From Paenibacillaceae bacterium (GTDB taxonomy: Bacteria > Bacillota > Clostridia > Lachnospirales > Lachnospiraceae): a DNA stretch of 64,000 bases. The notes under the pieces were generated by a model. That model worked only from the letters and a program-made list of their open reading frames with translations. It did no database searches and had not been told where the DNA came from. Below, in pieces: positions 52,094 to 61,801 of the stretch (the stretch's first letter is position 1; each line of letters opens with the position of its first letter). The stretch spans positions 1 through 64,000 of the forward strand of contig SVDU01000010.1 in the NCBI GenBank assembly GCA_015057705.1. Reading direction: 5' to 3'. A program made the translations under genes and the position numbers.

Positions 52094-53742
52094 AACATTA
52101 CCTGTCTCAGATAAAAGAGGCACTGGACTATCTGGACAATGAAAAGAGACTGTATCTTGTCTTTCTTCTTTCCCTTGGTTTTGGATATTCAGGAATGGCC
52201 ATTGCAATTTCTCTGATCCCACAGGTGCTCATTGATGCTTCTGTCAGTGGGAACTATGAACATATGAAGGGGAAACTGTTCCTTTATGCCGGGCTGTTCT
52301 TTATATCCTTTATAACTTCAATCCTATCCCAATACATATACAGACGCTGTGTTCTCCGGTTTCAGGCCGGGCTTAGACGAAAAGTAATGGAAAAGAAAGC
52401 GAGACTGCCATTCTCCTATTTTGAAAACAGCCACAGCGGAGAGTTTCTTTCACAGATGATTTATGATATAAATAAGGCAGAAGAACTTTACCGGTCTAAA
52501 TACAAGGAAGCGTTTAATCCGATTATTGCCTTGATTACCAGTGTAATTCCCATGTTTCTGCTGGATCATACTTTGACACTGTTGCTGCTTTTTATTTCAA
52601 TCCTTTGTGTTTTGGCGAATACTGCTTTTTCAGAACGGGTAAAAATAGCCGGCCGTTTAACAGCTGGTGCAAGTGCACAGCTGTCAGAACAGTCATCCGA
52701 TATTTTATCCGGAATATTGACCATTAAGGAATACCAGCTGAATGAGGTTTTATCCGGGAAATTTCGTAACGCAAATGAACGATATGCAGGGAAAGCCCTG
52801 GACAGGGAGAAAATTGGTGCATTTTTAGAGGCTATGAACAGTGGTTTTACTGTATTATGCAGCATCGTATTTCTCGTTGCCGGATCTGTGATGGTACAGT
52901 CCGGGAAGACCACCTATGGCACTATGGTGGCACTTATGAATCTAGAATCCAGTATTATCTGGTCTGCCTTATCCGCAGGGAAGAGATTCCCGGAACTTTT
53001 TGATAATATTGCAAGCCTGGAACGCATTCAATCCTTTTTAAATATGGAGGAAGAAGTACTCCTTGTACCAGATCGGCTGGATGAGAATCAGAATCAGAGC
53101 TTCATTGAGTTTAGAAACGTGGGTTTTAGTTACAAAAACTACAGAGAAGTGCTGAATAATTTCAATATGCAGATTTATCAAAATGATGTGGCAGTCATAA
53201 CCGGCAGGTCAGGCTGCGGTAAATCAACCATTTTTAAATTATTGCTGGGATTTTATAATGCGGATAAAGGTTATATAGCAATAGATGGAAAGAGTCTGGA
53301 GGAATACGGAGCAAATGCACTACGCCAGATGATTGCATATATTCCACAGCGGCCATTTCTGTTTTATGGTACCATTGAAAAAAATATACGTTACGGCAAC
53401 CCACAAGCTTCTTTTGAACAGATTGTTAAGGCGGCTAAGGCAGCCTGTGCCCATGATTTTATTATGGAGCTGCCGGGGGGATATGATTACGTTGTTGGAG
53501 ATAAAGGAAGTAAATTATCCTTTGGACAACGGCAGCGGATAGCAATTGCCAGGGCATTTTTGAAGGATGCTCCAATTATTCTCTTTGATGAAGCCACGTC
53601 GGGATTGGATTATGAGTCAGAACGGTTCGTGTTACAGGCAGCAGAACAATTGATACAGAATAAAACAGCGATCATTATCTCGCATCGGGAATCCGGTGTT
53701 TGGCTGTGCAATAGAAAAATTGAAATTTCATCGGTAAAATAA
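52090..53742 (+). CDS. ABC exporter half-transporter with variant signature motif
   Basis: 550 aa. Membrane domain 1-310 and ATPase with Walker A GRSGCGKST, Walker B IILFDEATSGLD and switch His ISHRES. The signature is LSFGQRQR instead of LSGGQ, so the composite site using it may be altered, as in heterodimeric exporters with one degenerate site. Together with the preceding gene it forms a heterodimer. A lipoprotein gene follows 22 bp later. Confidence 0.9.
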   Translation: MKHYLSQIKEALDYLDNEKRLYLVFLLSLGFGYSGMAIAISLIPQVLIDASVSGNYEHMKGKLFLYAGLFFISFITSILSQYIYRRCVLRFQAGLRRKVMEKKARLPFSYFENSHSGEFLSQMIYDINKAEELYRSKYKEAFNPIIALITSVIPMFLLDHTLTLLLLFISILCVLANTAFSERVKIAGRLTAGASAQLSEQSSDILSGILTIKEYQLNEVLSGKFRNANERYAGKALDREKIGAFLEAMNSGFTVLCSIVFLVAGSVMVQSGKTTYGTMVALMNLESSIIWSALSAGKRFPELFDNIASLERIQSFLNMEEEVLLVPDRLDENQNQSFIEFRNVGFSYKNYREVLNNFNMQIYQNDVAVITGRSGCGKSTIFKLLLGFYNADKGYIAIDGKSLEEYGANALRQMIAYIPQRPFLFYGTIEKNIRYGNPQASFEQIVKAAKAACAHDFIMELPGGYDYVVGDKGSKLSFGQRQRIAIARAFLKDAPIILFDEATSGLDYESERFVLQAAEQLIQNKTAIIISHRESGVWLCNRKIEISSVK

Positions 53743-53764
53743 AGTCTGAAAATATGGAGGTATT

Positions 53765-54736
53765 ATGAATAAAAAAATTATACTCACGATAATTACAGTA
53801 TCCTGTCTTGCAGCAGGCTGCCAGAAAGCGGCTTCGTCGGACCGCTTACAGGAAACAGAAAGTTCGTCTGTAAAAGAGACTCAGGATATAACCATATCCA
53901 TACAGTCATCTCAGGAGAGTAAGCCTTCTGAAACTACCATGGCAGAGAAAGAAAAAGAAACAGACTATATGAATTATTTTAAAAAGAACTGGATCAGAAA
54001 TACAGACAGCAACTTCCCTGAAAACGGAGGTATCACGTTTGTGATTAACGGTATTTACAACGGTAAACTTAGGGGAGAGATTACAGCGGTGGGAGGCAGT
54101 CCTTCTTACAACATAGACAATTCTCAATTTGAAGGAATAGTAGATGGAGATACAGCAGAGTGCGTGCTTGTAAATGATACAAGGGGAAATGAAGGGACAC
54201 TGAAACTTACATTTAAGTCCCCCAGTGAAATGACTGCAGAAATTGCAATTACTAAAAAATCGGAAGATAGGGTAATGACCATTCCGGAAGGTAAGTTTGA
54301 ATTTTCTCCTCATAACCTGAAAAACATAGAAGGTTTTGAACCAATTGAGAATCAATCCTTTCTGGTGGATCTGGATTCATGGGGAAAAGTTAAATTTGTA
54401 TCTGGAAAGCTGACTCAGGGTAATCATGTACCGGTGGTTTTTTATCTGACCAATGAAGAAGGGGATATTTTCTACGAATTTACCAACGGCTTTCCTTATA
54501 GTGTTGATGTAGAAGCAGTTTCATTTAAAGATTTAAATAATGATGGGTTAAAGGACATTATTACAATCGTTTCCGATCAATACGATGGAGGCAGCGGCCA
54601 GTTTATTGCTGAAGTATGTTTTCAGCAAAAGGATGGTACCTTTATAACGAATTATGAGCTCAGCCAGGAAATCAATGATTCCGGTAACAATAAAGATATT
54701 AAAACAGTTACCAGTTATATCCTGAATAAAAAGTAA
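53765..54736 (+). CDS. Lipoprotein, two-domain, related to the 33.9-kb lipoprotein
   Basis: 323 aa. Lipobox LAAGC at residues 16-20, a Ser/Thr/Glu-rich linker, a middle domain (about 65-180; GGITFVINGIYNGKLRGEIT) and a C-terminal domain (about 195-323) with FKDLNNDGLKDIITIV. The last domain resembles the mature part of the protein at 33901-34494. Position after the exporter suggests a joint function, possibly peptide binding or immunity (inference). Confidence 0.75.
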   Translation: MNKKIILTIITVSCLAAGCQKAASSDRLQETESSSVKETQDITISIQSSQESKPSETTMAEKEKETDYMNYFKKNWIRNTDSNFPENGGITFVINGIYNGKLRGEITAVGGSPSYNIDNSQFEGIVDGDTAECVLVNDTRGNEGTLKLTFKSPSEMTAEIAITKKSEDRVMTIPEGKFEFSPHNLKNIEGFEPIENQSFLVDLDSWGKVKFVSGKLTQGNHVPVVFYLTNEEGDIFYEFTNGFPYSVDVEAVSFKDLNNDGLKDIITIVSDQYDGGSGQFIAEVCFQQKDGTFITNYELSQEINDSGNNKDIKTVTSYILNKK

Positions 54737-54756
54737 AAAAAATCGTAAATAGTTAT

Positions 54757-54800
54757 TGACAAAATAATTAATAGTGTATATAGTTAACTGTGTTAGCTAA
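54757..54800 (+). promoter_or_regulatory. marR promoter with operator
   Basis: TTGACA (54757-54762), a 17-bp spacer and TATAGT (54780-54785). The inverted repeat TAGTTAAC-TGT-GTTAGCTA (54782-54800; 7 of 8 bases pair) covers the -10 box and start point, a typical MarR repression site. Confidence 0.75.
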
Positions 54801-54826
54801 TTAAAATAAAACAAGAAGGTGACAAA

Positions 54827-55255
54827 ATGGATTATACAAGCCTGGCCCGTGAATATATGCAGATCATGCATCAGATGCGTCATATGAATGGGCAGAAGAA
54901 GATTCATGATTCCATGCATGGCGAAAATTTTATGCTCTTTTACATCTCCAAGCGTCAGGGCGGTATTATTCCAAGTGAAATCAGCAATGAAATGGGAATC
55001 ACCTCTGCCAGAATCGCTGCAGCGCTGAATAGTCTGGAGGCAAAAGGCCTGATTACCCGGAGAATAGACACAGAGGATCGCAGAAGAATTCTTGTAGATC
55101 TGACTGAAGCAGGAAGAGAACAGGCGAAGAAACATTCTGATATGATTTTGAATATTACAAGAAGCATGCTTGAGTATCTGGGAGAAGCGGATGCGACGGA
55201 GTTGATCCGGATAATGAAGAAGCTTGCAGAAAGAAATCCCCAGGAGTTTAATTAA
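54827..55255 (+). CDS. MarR-family regulator of the downstream ABC exporter
   Basis: 142 aa. Winged-helix core with GGIIPSEISNEMGITSARIA and the wing RRIDTEDRRRILVDLTEAG. GAAGG ribosome site. It precedes the two ABC genes in the same direction, the standard layout for drug-inducible exporters, and its promoter holds a palindrome suited to autorepression. Inducer unknown. Confidence 0.92.
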   Translation: MDYTSLAREYMQIMHQMRHMNGQKKIHDSMHGENFMLFYISKRQGGIIPSEISNEMGITSARIAAALNSLEAKGLITRRIDTEDRRRILVDLTEAGREQAKKHSDMILNITRSMLEYLGEADATELIRIMKKLAERNPQEFN

Positions 55256-55295
55256 TGTGCGGCCGTTTAATCGGCTGCATATTTTACCAGAATTA

Positions 55296-55310
55296 ACTAA
55301 TACTATTAGT
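55296..55310 (+). promoter_or_regulatory. Dyad before the ABC exporter genes
   Basis: ACTAAT-ACT-ATTAGT, perfect 6-bp arms, 33 bp before the exporter start and related in sequence (TTAACTAA) to the marR operator. A second site for the same repressor is likely. Confidence 0.5.
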
Positions 55311-55343
55311 ATGTAACGAAGTTAGTGAAGAGGAGGATCTTAC

Positions 55344-57104
55344 ATGATAAATTTACTGAAACGTTTGAAAAAGGAAGAATGGCTACAGGTTTTTGCCAGT
55401 CTGATATTTATTATTGCTCAGGTCTGGCTGGATTTAAAGCTTCCGGACTATATGTCAGAAATCACCAGACTGACACAGGTTCCAGGCAGTGAGATGGCAG
55501 ACATATGGGCGGCAGGAGCAAAAATGCTGGTTTGTGCTTTAGGCAGCCTGGTTTCTGCAGTAGCAGTCGGTTTCTTTGCGGCCAGAATTGCGGCTTCTTT
55601 TTCCCAGAGACTCAGAAGTCTTTTGTTCTCAAAAGTAGATTCTTTCTCCATGGAAGAAATTAACCGCTTTTCTACTGACAGTTTAATTACAAGGTCCACC
55701 AATGATATCACCCAGGTGCAGATGCTTATTACCATGGGGCTTCAGATGCTTATTAAGGCTCCCATCATGGTGGTTTGGGCGATTACAAAAATTGCAGGAA
55801 AAGGATATGAGTGGACTGTGGCAACGGGTGTTACTGTTGGAATTATGGTTGTGGTAATTGGAACAATTATGATGTTTATTATGCCCAAATTTAAAAAAAT
55901 GCAGTCACTGACGGATAGTTTAAACCGGGTTACAAGAGAGAATTTAACCGGTTTACGGGTTGTAAGAGCGTATAATGCAGAGAATTACCAGGAAGAGAAG
56001 TTTGAACAGGCAAATCAGGAACTGACTGCCACCCAGTTATACACCAACCGTGGCATGGCTATTATGATGCCCATGATGACTACATTAATGAGCGGGTTGT
56101 CTCTGGCAATTTACTGGATTGGAGCTAATTTAATTAACGCCGCCCAGGCCATGGACCGGCTGACTATATTCTCTAACATGGTGGTATTTTCATCTTATGC
56201 GGTTCAGGTAATCATGTCCTTTATGATGCTGGTAATGATTTTTATCCTTCTTCCAAGAGCATCCGTCTCTGCAAAACGTATTAATGAGGTACTTGAAACA
56301 AAGCCGGTTATTATCGACGGAGACAAAAAAGATGGGGAGATGGGTGCCCAGGGAACCATTGAATTTAAAAATGTCAGCTTTCAATATCCGGGAGCTGCCG
56401 ACTATGTTCTGGAGAACATTAGTTTTCAGGCAGGTAAGGGTGAGACAGTGGCATTTATCGGTTCTACCGGAAGCGGAAAAAGTACGCTGATCAGTCTGAT
56501 ACCCAGATTTTATGACGCAACAGAAGGCGAAATTCTGGTTGATGGTGTGAATGTAAAGGATTATAAACAGGAGGCTCTTCATAATAAGATTGGTTATGTG
56601 CCCCAGAAAGCAGTGATGTTTCGCGGAACAGTAAGCAGCAATGTGGCGTTTGGTGATAATGGAAAGAAGAAACCACTGCCAGAAGAGATTAAATCTGCGT
56701 TAAGGACTGCTCAGGGCAGTGAATTTGTGGAGAACATGGAACATCAGTATGAGGCGGAGATCGCACAGGGAGGGACCAATGTATCAGGAGGACAGAAACA
56801 GCGTCTTGCCATTGCCCGGGCCGTCTGCCGAAAACCGGAGATTTATATTTTTGATGACAGCTTTTCTGCTCTGGACTATAAAACTGACCGGGTGTTAAGA
56901 ACTGCTCTTAAAAAGGAATCCCAGGGAGCAACCAGTCTGATTGTTGCACAGAGAATTGGTACAATCATGGATGCAGATCAGATCATTGTTCTTGATGAAG
57001 GAAAGATAGTTGGAAAAGGAACACACAAAGAGTTGCTTCAGACCTGCAGTGTTTACAGGGAAATCGCAATGTCACAGCTTAGTCAGGAGGAATTAATATC
57101 ATGA
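55344..57104 (+). CDS. Multidrug-type ABC exporter, first half
   Basis: 586 aa. Membrane domain with six helices, then ATPase: Walker A GSTGSGKST, signature VSGGQKQRLAIA, Walker B IYIFDDSFSALD. The last has Asp (DD) in place of the catalytic Glu (DE), the classic mark of the degenerate site in heterodimeric exporters such as BmrC/TM287. It overlaps the next gene by 4 bp. Confidence 0.93.
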   Translation: MINLLKRLKKEEWLQVFASLIFIIAQVWLDLKLPDYMSEITRLTQVPGSEMADIWAAGAKMLVCALGSLVSAVAVGFFAARIAASFSQRLRSLLFSKVDSFSMEEINRFSTDSLITRSTNDITQVQMLITMGLQMLIKAPIMVVWAITKIAGKGYEWTVATGVTVGIMVVVIGTIMMFIMPKFKKMQSLTDSLNRVTRENLTGLRVVRAYNAENYQEEKFEQANQELTATQLYTNRGMAIMMPMMTTLMSGLSLAIYWIGANLINAAQAMDRLTIFSNMVVFSSYAVQVIMSFMMLVMIFILLPRASVSAKRINEVLETKPVIIDGDKKDGEMGAQGTIEFKNVSFQYPGAADYVLENISFQAGKGETVAFIGSTGSGKSTLISLIPRFYDATEGEILVDGVNVKDYKQEALHNKIGYVPQKAVMFRGTVSSNVAFGDNGKKKPLPEEIKSALRTAQGSEFVENMEHQYEAEIAQGGTNVSGGQKQRLAIARAVCRKPEIYIFDDSFSALDYKTDRVLRTALKKESQGATSLIVAQRIGTIMDADQIIVLDEGKIVGKGTHKELLQTCSVYREIAMSQLSQEELIS

Positions 57105-58966
57105 GTGAACAACAAGGAAAAAAGAATTCCCATACAGGCCCAATGTCAGGCGGTCCCATGGGAAAGGGATCTATGGGGCAGGTTGTGGAAAAACCCAAAA
57201 ACTTTAATACTACGATGGCAAAGCTGCTGACGTATTGCAAACAATATCTTCCTGTCATCATATTTGCTCTGGCTGCAGCTGCAGCTGGAACTATATTACA
57301 GATTATTGGGCCTGATCAATTAAAAAATTTAACAAATGAGATTATGAAAGGGCTTCCTGCCATGGTAAATGGAGCGCCTGTTCTGGGAACCATTGACATG
57401 AATGCTGTTTTAAAAATTGGGCGGATGCTGGCTGTGTTTTACGCTGTTTCTTTACTATTAAACTATATACAGAGTCTGGTTATGGCAACTATAACACAGG
57501 TTATCTCAAAAAAGATGAGGACAGATATCTCCCAGAAGATGAACCGCCTGCCTTTGAAATACTTTGATTCCGTAAGCATCGGAGATGTATTAAGCCGTGT
57601 GACCAATGATGTGGATGCAATCGGACAGACATTAAATCAAAGTGTTGGAACCTTAATTTCTGCTTTTACCATGCTGGCTGGTTCTTTGATCATGATGTTT
57701 TATAACAGCTGGATTCTTGCACTGACTGCGGTAGGCTCCAGCGTAATAGGTTTTAGTTTCATGATGATTATCATGAAACAGTCACAGAAATACTTTAAAC
57801 AACAGCAGACAGAATTAGGTCAGATTAATGGGCTGATTGAGGAAGTTTATACCGGCCATAATGTTGTTAAGGTTTATAATGGCAGCAGGGAAGCAAAAAA
57901 TGCTTTTGAAAACAGCAACCGCAGTTTATACAGCAGTGCATGGAAATCACAGTTTCTTTCAGGACTCATGATGCCTCTAATGAATTTTGTGGGGAACTTT
58001 GGCTATGTTGCTGTCTGTGTGGTTGGTGCGGCTCTTGCTATGAAAGGAACCATCACCTTTGGTGTGATTGTGGCATTTATGTTGTATATCCGTTTATTTA
58101 CCCAGCCGTTATCCCAGATCGCTCAGGCTATGAATAATCTTCAGAGGACTGCAGCAGCAAGTGAACGTGTTTTTGAATTCCTTGATGAAGAGGAACTTGA
58201 GAATGAATCAGAGAAAAAGAATGTTTTAACTGATGTAAAAGGAACTGTGGAATTTAAAAATGTCAGATTTGGGTACACACCCAATAAGCCGGTAATTAAT
58301 GATTTTTCCGCAAAAATTGACGCAGGACAGAAGGTGGCTATCGTTGGTCCTACGGGAGCCGGAAAGACTACTATGGTCAATCTGCTTATGAGATTTTATG
58401 AGACGGATAGAGGAGAGATTCTGATTGACGGGGCACCGGTGAATCAGGTACCAAGAGAGAATGTGCATGCACAGTTTAGTATGGTATTACAGGATACCTG
58501 GATTTTTGAAGGTACCATACGGGAAAATATTATTTATAGCAAGCAGGGGGTCACGGAGGACGATGTGATCAATGCCTGCAAAACAGTAGGACTGCATCAT
58601 TTTATTATGACATTACCAAAGGGTTATGATACAATATTAAATGATAAAGCCAGTCTTTCAGAAGGTCAGAAGCAGCTGATTACCATTGCAAGAGCCATGA
58701 TACAAAACGCACCTTTATTAATCCTTGATGAGGCCACAAGTTCTGTTGATACACGTACAGAACGTATGGTTCAGACGGCTATGGATCAGCTCACGAAAGG
58801 AAGAACTTCTTTTGTGATCGCGCACCGGCTTTCAACAATTAAAAATGCAGATTTAATTCTGGTTATGAAGGATGGTGATATTATTGAAAGCGGAAGCCAT
58901 GAGGAACTGCTTTCAAAGAACGGATTTTATGCACAGCTCTATAACAGTCAGTTTGAGGCAGCTTAA
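57101..58966 (+). CDS. Multidrug-type ABC exporter, second half
   Basis: 621 aa. A Gly/Met-rich N-terminal tail of about 40 residues, six helices, then ATPase with Walker A GPTGAGKTT, Walker B LLILDEATSSVD (with catalytic Glu) and switch His IAHRLS. The signature is LSEGQKQ, a variant typical of the consensus-site partner (BmrD/TM288-like). With the previous gene it forms a MarR-controlled heterodimer. Confidence 0.93.
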   Translation: MSEQQGKKNSHTGPMSGGPMGKGSMGQVVEKPKNFNTTMAKLLTYCKQYLPVIIFALAAAAAGTILQIIGPDQLKNLTNEIMKGLPAMVNGAPVLGTIDMNAVLKIGRMLAVFYAVSLLLNYIQSLVMATITQVISKKMRTDISQKMNRLPLKYFDSVSIGDVLSRVTNDVDAIGQTLNQSVGTLISAFTMLAGSLIMMFYNSWILALTAVGSSVIGFSFMMIIMKQSQKYFKQQQTELGQINGLIEEVYTGHNVVKVYNGSREAKNAFENSNRSLYSSAWKSQFLSGLMMPLMNFVGNFGYVAVCVVGAALAMKGTITFGVIVAFMLYIRLFTQPLSQIAQAMNNLQRTAAASERVFEFLDEEELENESEKKNVLTDVKGTVEFKNVRFGYTPNKPVINDFSAKIDAGQKVAIVGPTGAGKTTMVNLLMRFYETDRGEILIDGAPVNQVPRENVHAQFSMVLQDTWIFEGTIRENIIYSKQGVTEDDVINACKTVGLHHFIMTLPKGYDTILNDKASLSEGQKQLITIARAMIQNAPLLILDEATSSVDTRTERMVQTAMDQLTKGRTSFVIAHRLSTIKNADLILVMKDGDIIESGSHEELLSKNGFYAQLYNSQFEAA

Positions 58967-58998
58967 TAAAAATATTATAGTAAATATGGAGGCAGGAT

Positions 58999-59358
58999 AT
59001 GAAGTTTTGTTGGACAACCATTCATGTAAAATCTTTAGAAGAATCTATCCGGTTTTATCACAACATCATTGGTCTTGGCATTGTAAGTCAATTTGAAGCA
59101 GGACCGGATATGAAAATCGCAATGCTTGGCGAGCCGGGCAATGCGCTCATTGAATTAATCGAACAGAACGGTATTTCCCAGGAGAGCAAAGGGTTATCAA
59201 TTGGGTTTGAAGTTCCATCGATTGAAGAAGCAATGGCGCTGATAAAGCAGAATGAGATAGAAATTAAAAGCGGTCCCTTTTCACCAGCACCTTCCACCAC
59301 TTTCTTTTTTGTGGAAGACCCCAATGGTCTGGAAGTACAGATTGTGCAGCATGGATAG
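58999..59358 (+). CDS. VOC-family (glyoxalase/bleomycin resistance) protein
   Basis: 119 aa, one VOC module pair. WTTIHVKSLEESIRFYHNIIGL is the classic start, followed by GNALIELIE, and FFVEDPNGLEVQIVQ carries the C-terminal metal Glu (E in LEVQ). H8 and E-type ligands fit a metal-dependent lyase or dioxygenase fold. GGAGG ribosome site. It lies between the exporter and an SDR gene, so a detoxification role is possible. Confidence 0.88.
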   Translation: MKFCWTTIHVKSLEESIRFYHNIIGLGIVSQFEAGPDMKIAMLGEPGNALIELIEQNGISQESKGLSIGFEVPSIEEAMALIKQNEIEIKSGPFSPAPSTTFFFVEDPNGLEVQIVQHG

Positions 59359-59392
59359 AGTTATGTAATTGTTTTTTAATAAGGAGAGGGCT

Positions 59393-60133
59393 ATGAACAG
59401 AGGCGTAGTTGTGACTGGGGGAGCTCACGGAATAGGGAAACAGATTTGTTCTGATTTTATCAATGCTGGAGATCAGGTATGTTTCATTGATACAGACGAA
59501 AAAAGATCCCTGGATCTTGTAAACCAGACCCCCGGTTTGTTTTATTATAATGGAGATGTAGCAGATCCGGCAGTCCTTAAAAGTTTCATTGAATTTGCGA
59601 TTGATAAGCTGAAACGGATTGATGTTCTGGTCAATAACGCCTGCCGGGGAAATAAAGGAATCTTGTCGGGATTAACTTACGAAGAATTTGACCATACCTT
59701 ATCCATTGGATTAAAGGCTCCTTTCGAATTAAGCCGTTTATGCAAGGATGAATTGAAGAAGAACCGGGGGAGAATTATTAACATTGCTTCTTCCCGTGCA
59801 TTTCAGTCAGAACCTGATACGGAAGCCTATGCCAGTGCGAAAGGTGGGATCGTTGCTTTAACTCATGCACTGGCTATCTCATTAGGCCCGGAAGTTTTGG
59901 TAAATTGCATTGCACCTGGCTGGATTAATGTGACGGAACAGGAGGAATTTGGCAGGGAAGATGTGGCTGCGATTCCGGCGGGAAAAGTGGGAACGCCAGA
60001 GGATATTTCAAAGATGGTGACATTTTTATGTGATCAGGAATTTATTACAGGAGAAACCATTACTGTAGATGGTGGAATGAATAAGCGGATGATTTACCAT
60101 GGTGACTGGAATTGGTATTTTAAGCCTGATTAA
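59393..60133 (+). CDS. Short-chain dehydrogenase/reductase (SDR)
   Basis: 246 aa from the ATG at 59393 (GGAGAGGG upstream). Classical SDR: TGGAHGIGKQ cofactor loop, NNAC variant of NNAG, catalytic Ser in IASS and YASAK, then PGWINV and DGGMNK. Asp in FIDTDE after strand 2 suggests NAD(H). Substrate unknown. Co-directional with the VOC gene 34 bp upstream. Confidence 0.9.
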   Translation: MNRGVVVTGGAHGIGKQICSDFINAGDQVCFIDTDEKRSLDLVNQTPGLFYYNGDVADPAVLKSFIEFAIDKLKRIDVLVNNACRGNKGILSGLTYEEFDHTLSIGLKAPFELSRLCKDELKKNRGRIINIASSRAFQSEPDTEAYASAKGGIVALTHALAISLGPEVLVNCIAPGWINVTEQEEFGREDVAAIPAGKVGTPEDISKMVTFLCDQEFITGETITVDGGMNKRMIYHGDWNWYFKPD

Positions 60134-60147
60134 TATTGCTGTATATG

Positions 60148-60182
60148 AAGGAATCATGACACAGAGATGTCATGGTTCCTTT
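60148..60182 (+). terminator. Rho-independent terminator after the SDR gene
   Basis: AAGGAATCATGACA (60148-60161) pairs with TGTCATGGTTCCTT (60168-60181) with one G-T pair and a short T stretch. Confidence 0.65.
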
Positions 60183-60445
60183 GCTATAATTGAAGAAAAT
60201 GAAAGCCGAGGATCTTATATGTCTGCTGTTTATGAGATGTGCCCTGTACTGGAAAACAAAAAATGAATTTTAATTGGACGAATCAAAAGCTGGCTGGACA
60301 TGATGGAACAGAGTATGAAAATTATTGGATTAATTTAAAATAATACAGAATCCCCTTTCCTTTTTTTTATATTGTCAGTATAATGAAAGTATCTTTCAAA
60401 GAAACAAGATACTTTTAACGCCAAAAAGGAAAAGGAGCTGATCGT
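60183..60445. other. Intergenic with a small coding-like remnant
   Basis: Between 60199 and 60343 two frames look protein-like: one ending SAVYEMCPVLENKK and one from ATG 60263 reading NFNWTNQKLAGHDGTEYENY, stop at 60343. They would join after a frameshift and may be the end of a lost gene; family not recognised. The rest holds the leader of the DsbA-like gene. Confidence 0.3.
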
Positions 60446-61084
60446 ATGATTATAGAAATTTGGTCCGATTTTGTCTGCCCCTTCTGCTATATGGGCAAAA
60501 CAAAATTTGAAATGGCACTAGATAAGTTTGAGCATAAAGATGAAGTAGAAGTTGTGTATAGAAGTTTTGAGCTGAACATGTCAGGAGAATCTGTAAAAGG
60601 AAAAGATATTAATCAGGTAATCGCAGACAAGTACAACATTAGCTATGAGGAGGCAAAACGTAATAATGATATGATTGTGAAAGCAGCAGCTGAAGTCGGA
60701 CTTCATTACCGTTTTGATTTATTAAAACTTAATAGCACAGGATTGGGTCATGAAATAATTCAATATGCAAAGTCAAAGGGAAAAGCGAATAAACTGGTGA
60801 ATCGTTTCTTTCAGGGATACTTTGAAGAAGGATTGGATATCGGTGACAGGGAAGCTCTTTTAAAACTGGCGGAAGAAGCTGGTCTTGATATTGCTGATCT
60901 ATCCATACAATTGGATGGTGATCAGCTTAAGTCAGAGGTGAAAAAGGAAGAGGATATGGCCCGGAAATTGAATATCAATGGAGTACCATATTTTCTAATT
61001 AATAATTGGTATGCTGTCTCAGGTGCTCAGAGTCCTGATACATTTCTTCATGCATTACAGGAAGCTTTTGAATCTGAAAAATAA
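60446..61084 (+). CDS. DsbA-family oxidoreductase (FrnE-like)
   Basis: 212 aa, cytoplasmic (no signal peptide). Thioredoxin-fold start EIWSDFVCPFCYMGK with a CPFC redox motif, a helical insert (about 60-150) and NINGVPYFLINN with the cis-Pro. The FrnE branch acts on thiol-disulfide or GST kappa-like reactions and often in oxidative stress. GGAG ribosome site; single-gene transcript. Confidence 0.9.
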   Translation: MIIEIWSDFVCPFCYMGKTKFEMALDKFEHKDEVEVVYRSFELNMSGESVKGKDINQVIADKYNISYEEAKRNNDMIVKAAAEVGLHYRFDLLKLNSTGLGHEIIQYAKSKGKANKLVNRFFQGYFEEGLDIGDREALLKLAEEAGLDIADLSIQLDGDQLKSEVKKEEDMARKLNINGVPYFLINNWYAVSGAQSPDTFLHALQEAFESEK

Positions 61085-61100
61085 TTGAAAGCTAAAAAGT

Positions 61101-61152
61101 GAAACTGCCGTTTATTCCGGATGTATACCGGTTTATAACGGCAGTTTCGTTT
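61101..61152. terminator. Bidirectional terminator
   Basis: GAAACTGCCGTT (61101-61112) pairs with AACGGCAGTTTC (61137-61148), with an inner CCGG/CCGG pair, and T-rich on the right (GTTTTAT). Confidence 0.8.
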
Positions 61153-61156
61153 TATA

Positions 61157-61801
61157 CTATTTGTGGTTTAAATACCGGTAAACAGTGGGTTCAGAAACAA
61201 AAAGCTGTCTTGCGATTTCAGAAACTGCCCCTTTCATGGTCAAAATACCCTGTTCATTCAACTGCTTTACAATATTAATCTTTTCCTGTCTGGACATACG
61301 CTGAGGTGAGACTCCCGCGTCTTTCACTGCCTGGTTTACAAGGGTGGAAAGCATCTCTTCAACCGGAGTGCTTAAATCTTCCTGTATATCCTTTCTTCCT
61401 TCTGTCAGATTATAATGTTTTTTCAAATTGGACAAAGCCAGATCCAATTCATGAATCGCTGTTGTATTCCGGTTCACGCAGAGCAGACCGATCAGCCTGT
61501 CTTCATTCTTAATAAAATAGGTGTTGGATATAAAATTCTTGCTTTTACTCACGCCATGATAATTCGTAAGATAATCCTGGGTTTTGTAAATCTGATCTTT
61601 TCTGATCTGATTGGCCAGGTCAGTCATGGGAGAACCAATGCCCCGTCCGGAGTGATGGCCGTTGGCAACCGCTATTACAGTGCCGATGTCTGATTTTGAC
61701 ACATCATGAAGCAAAACCTCGCAGCCAGGGCCGCACAGGCTGGATAAAAAAGAAACCATCGGTTTATACATATCTAATAATTCGTTATCTGTCATTATCA
61801 C
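61157..61801 (-). CDS. YheO/DauR-type transcriptional regulator
   Basis: 214 aa from a GTG start with AAGGA 6 nt upstream; an ATG two codons on is the alternative. N-terminal PAS-like YheO domain (MVSFLSSLCGPGCEVLLHDV, GHHSGRGIGSPMTDLA) and C-terminal helix-turn-helix (GAVSEIARQLFVSEPTVYRYL). The family includes DauR, which controls D-amino acid catabolism. It is divergent from the RidA/permease/lyase operon and is the probable regulator of it. Confidence 0.9.
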   Translation of the reverse strand: MIMTDNELLDMYKPMVSFLSSLCGPGCEVLLHDVSKSDIGTVIAVANGHHSGRGIGSPMTDLANQIRKDQIYKTQDYLTNYHGVSKSKNFISNTYFIKNEDRLIGLLCVNRNTTAIHELDLALSNLKKHYNLTEGRKDIQEDLSTPVEEMLSTLVNQAVKDAGVSPQRMSRQEKINIVKQLNEQGILTMKGAVSEIARQLFVSEPTVYRYLNHK

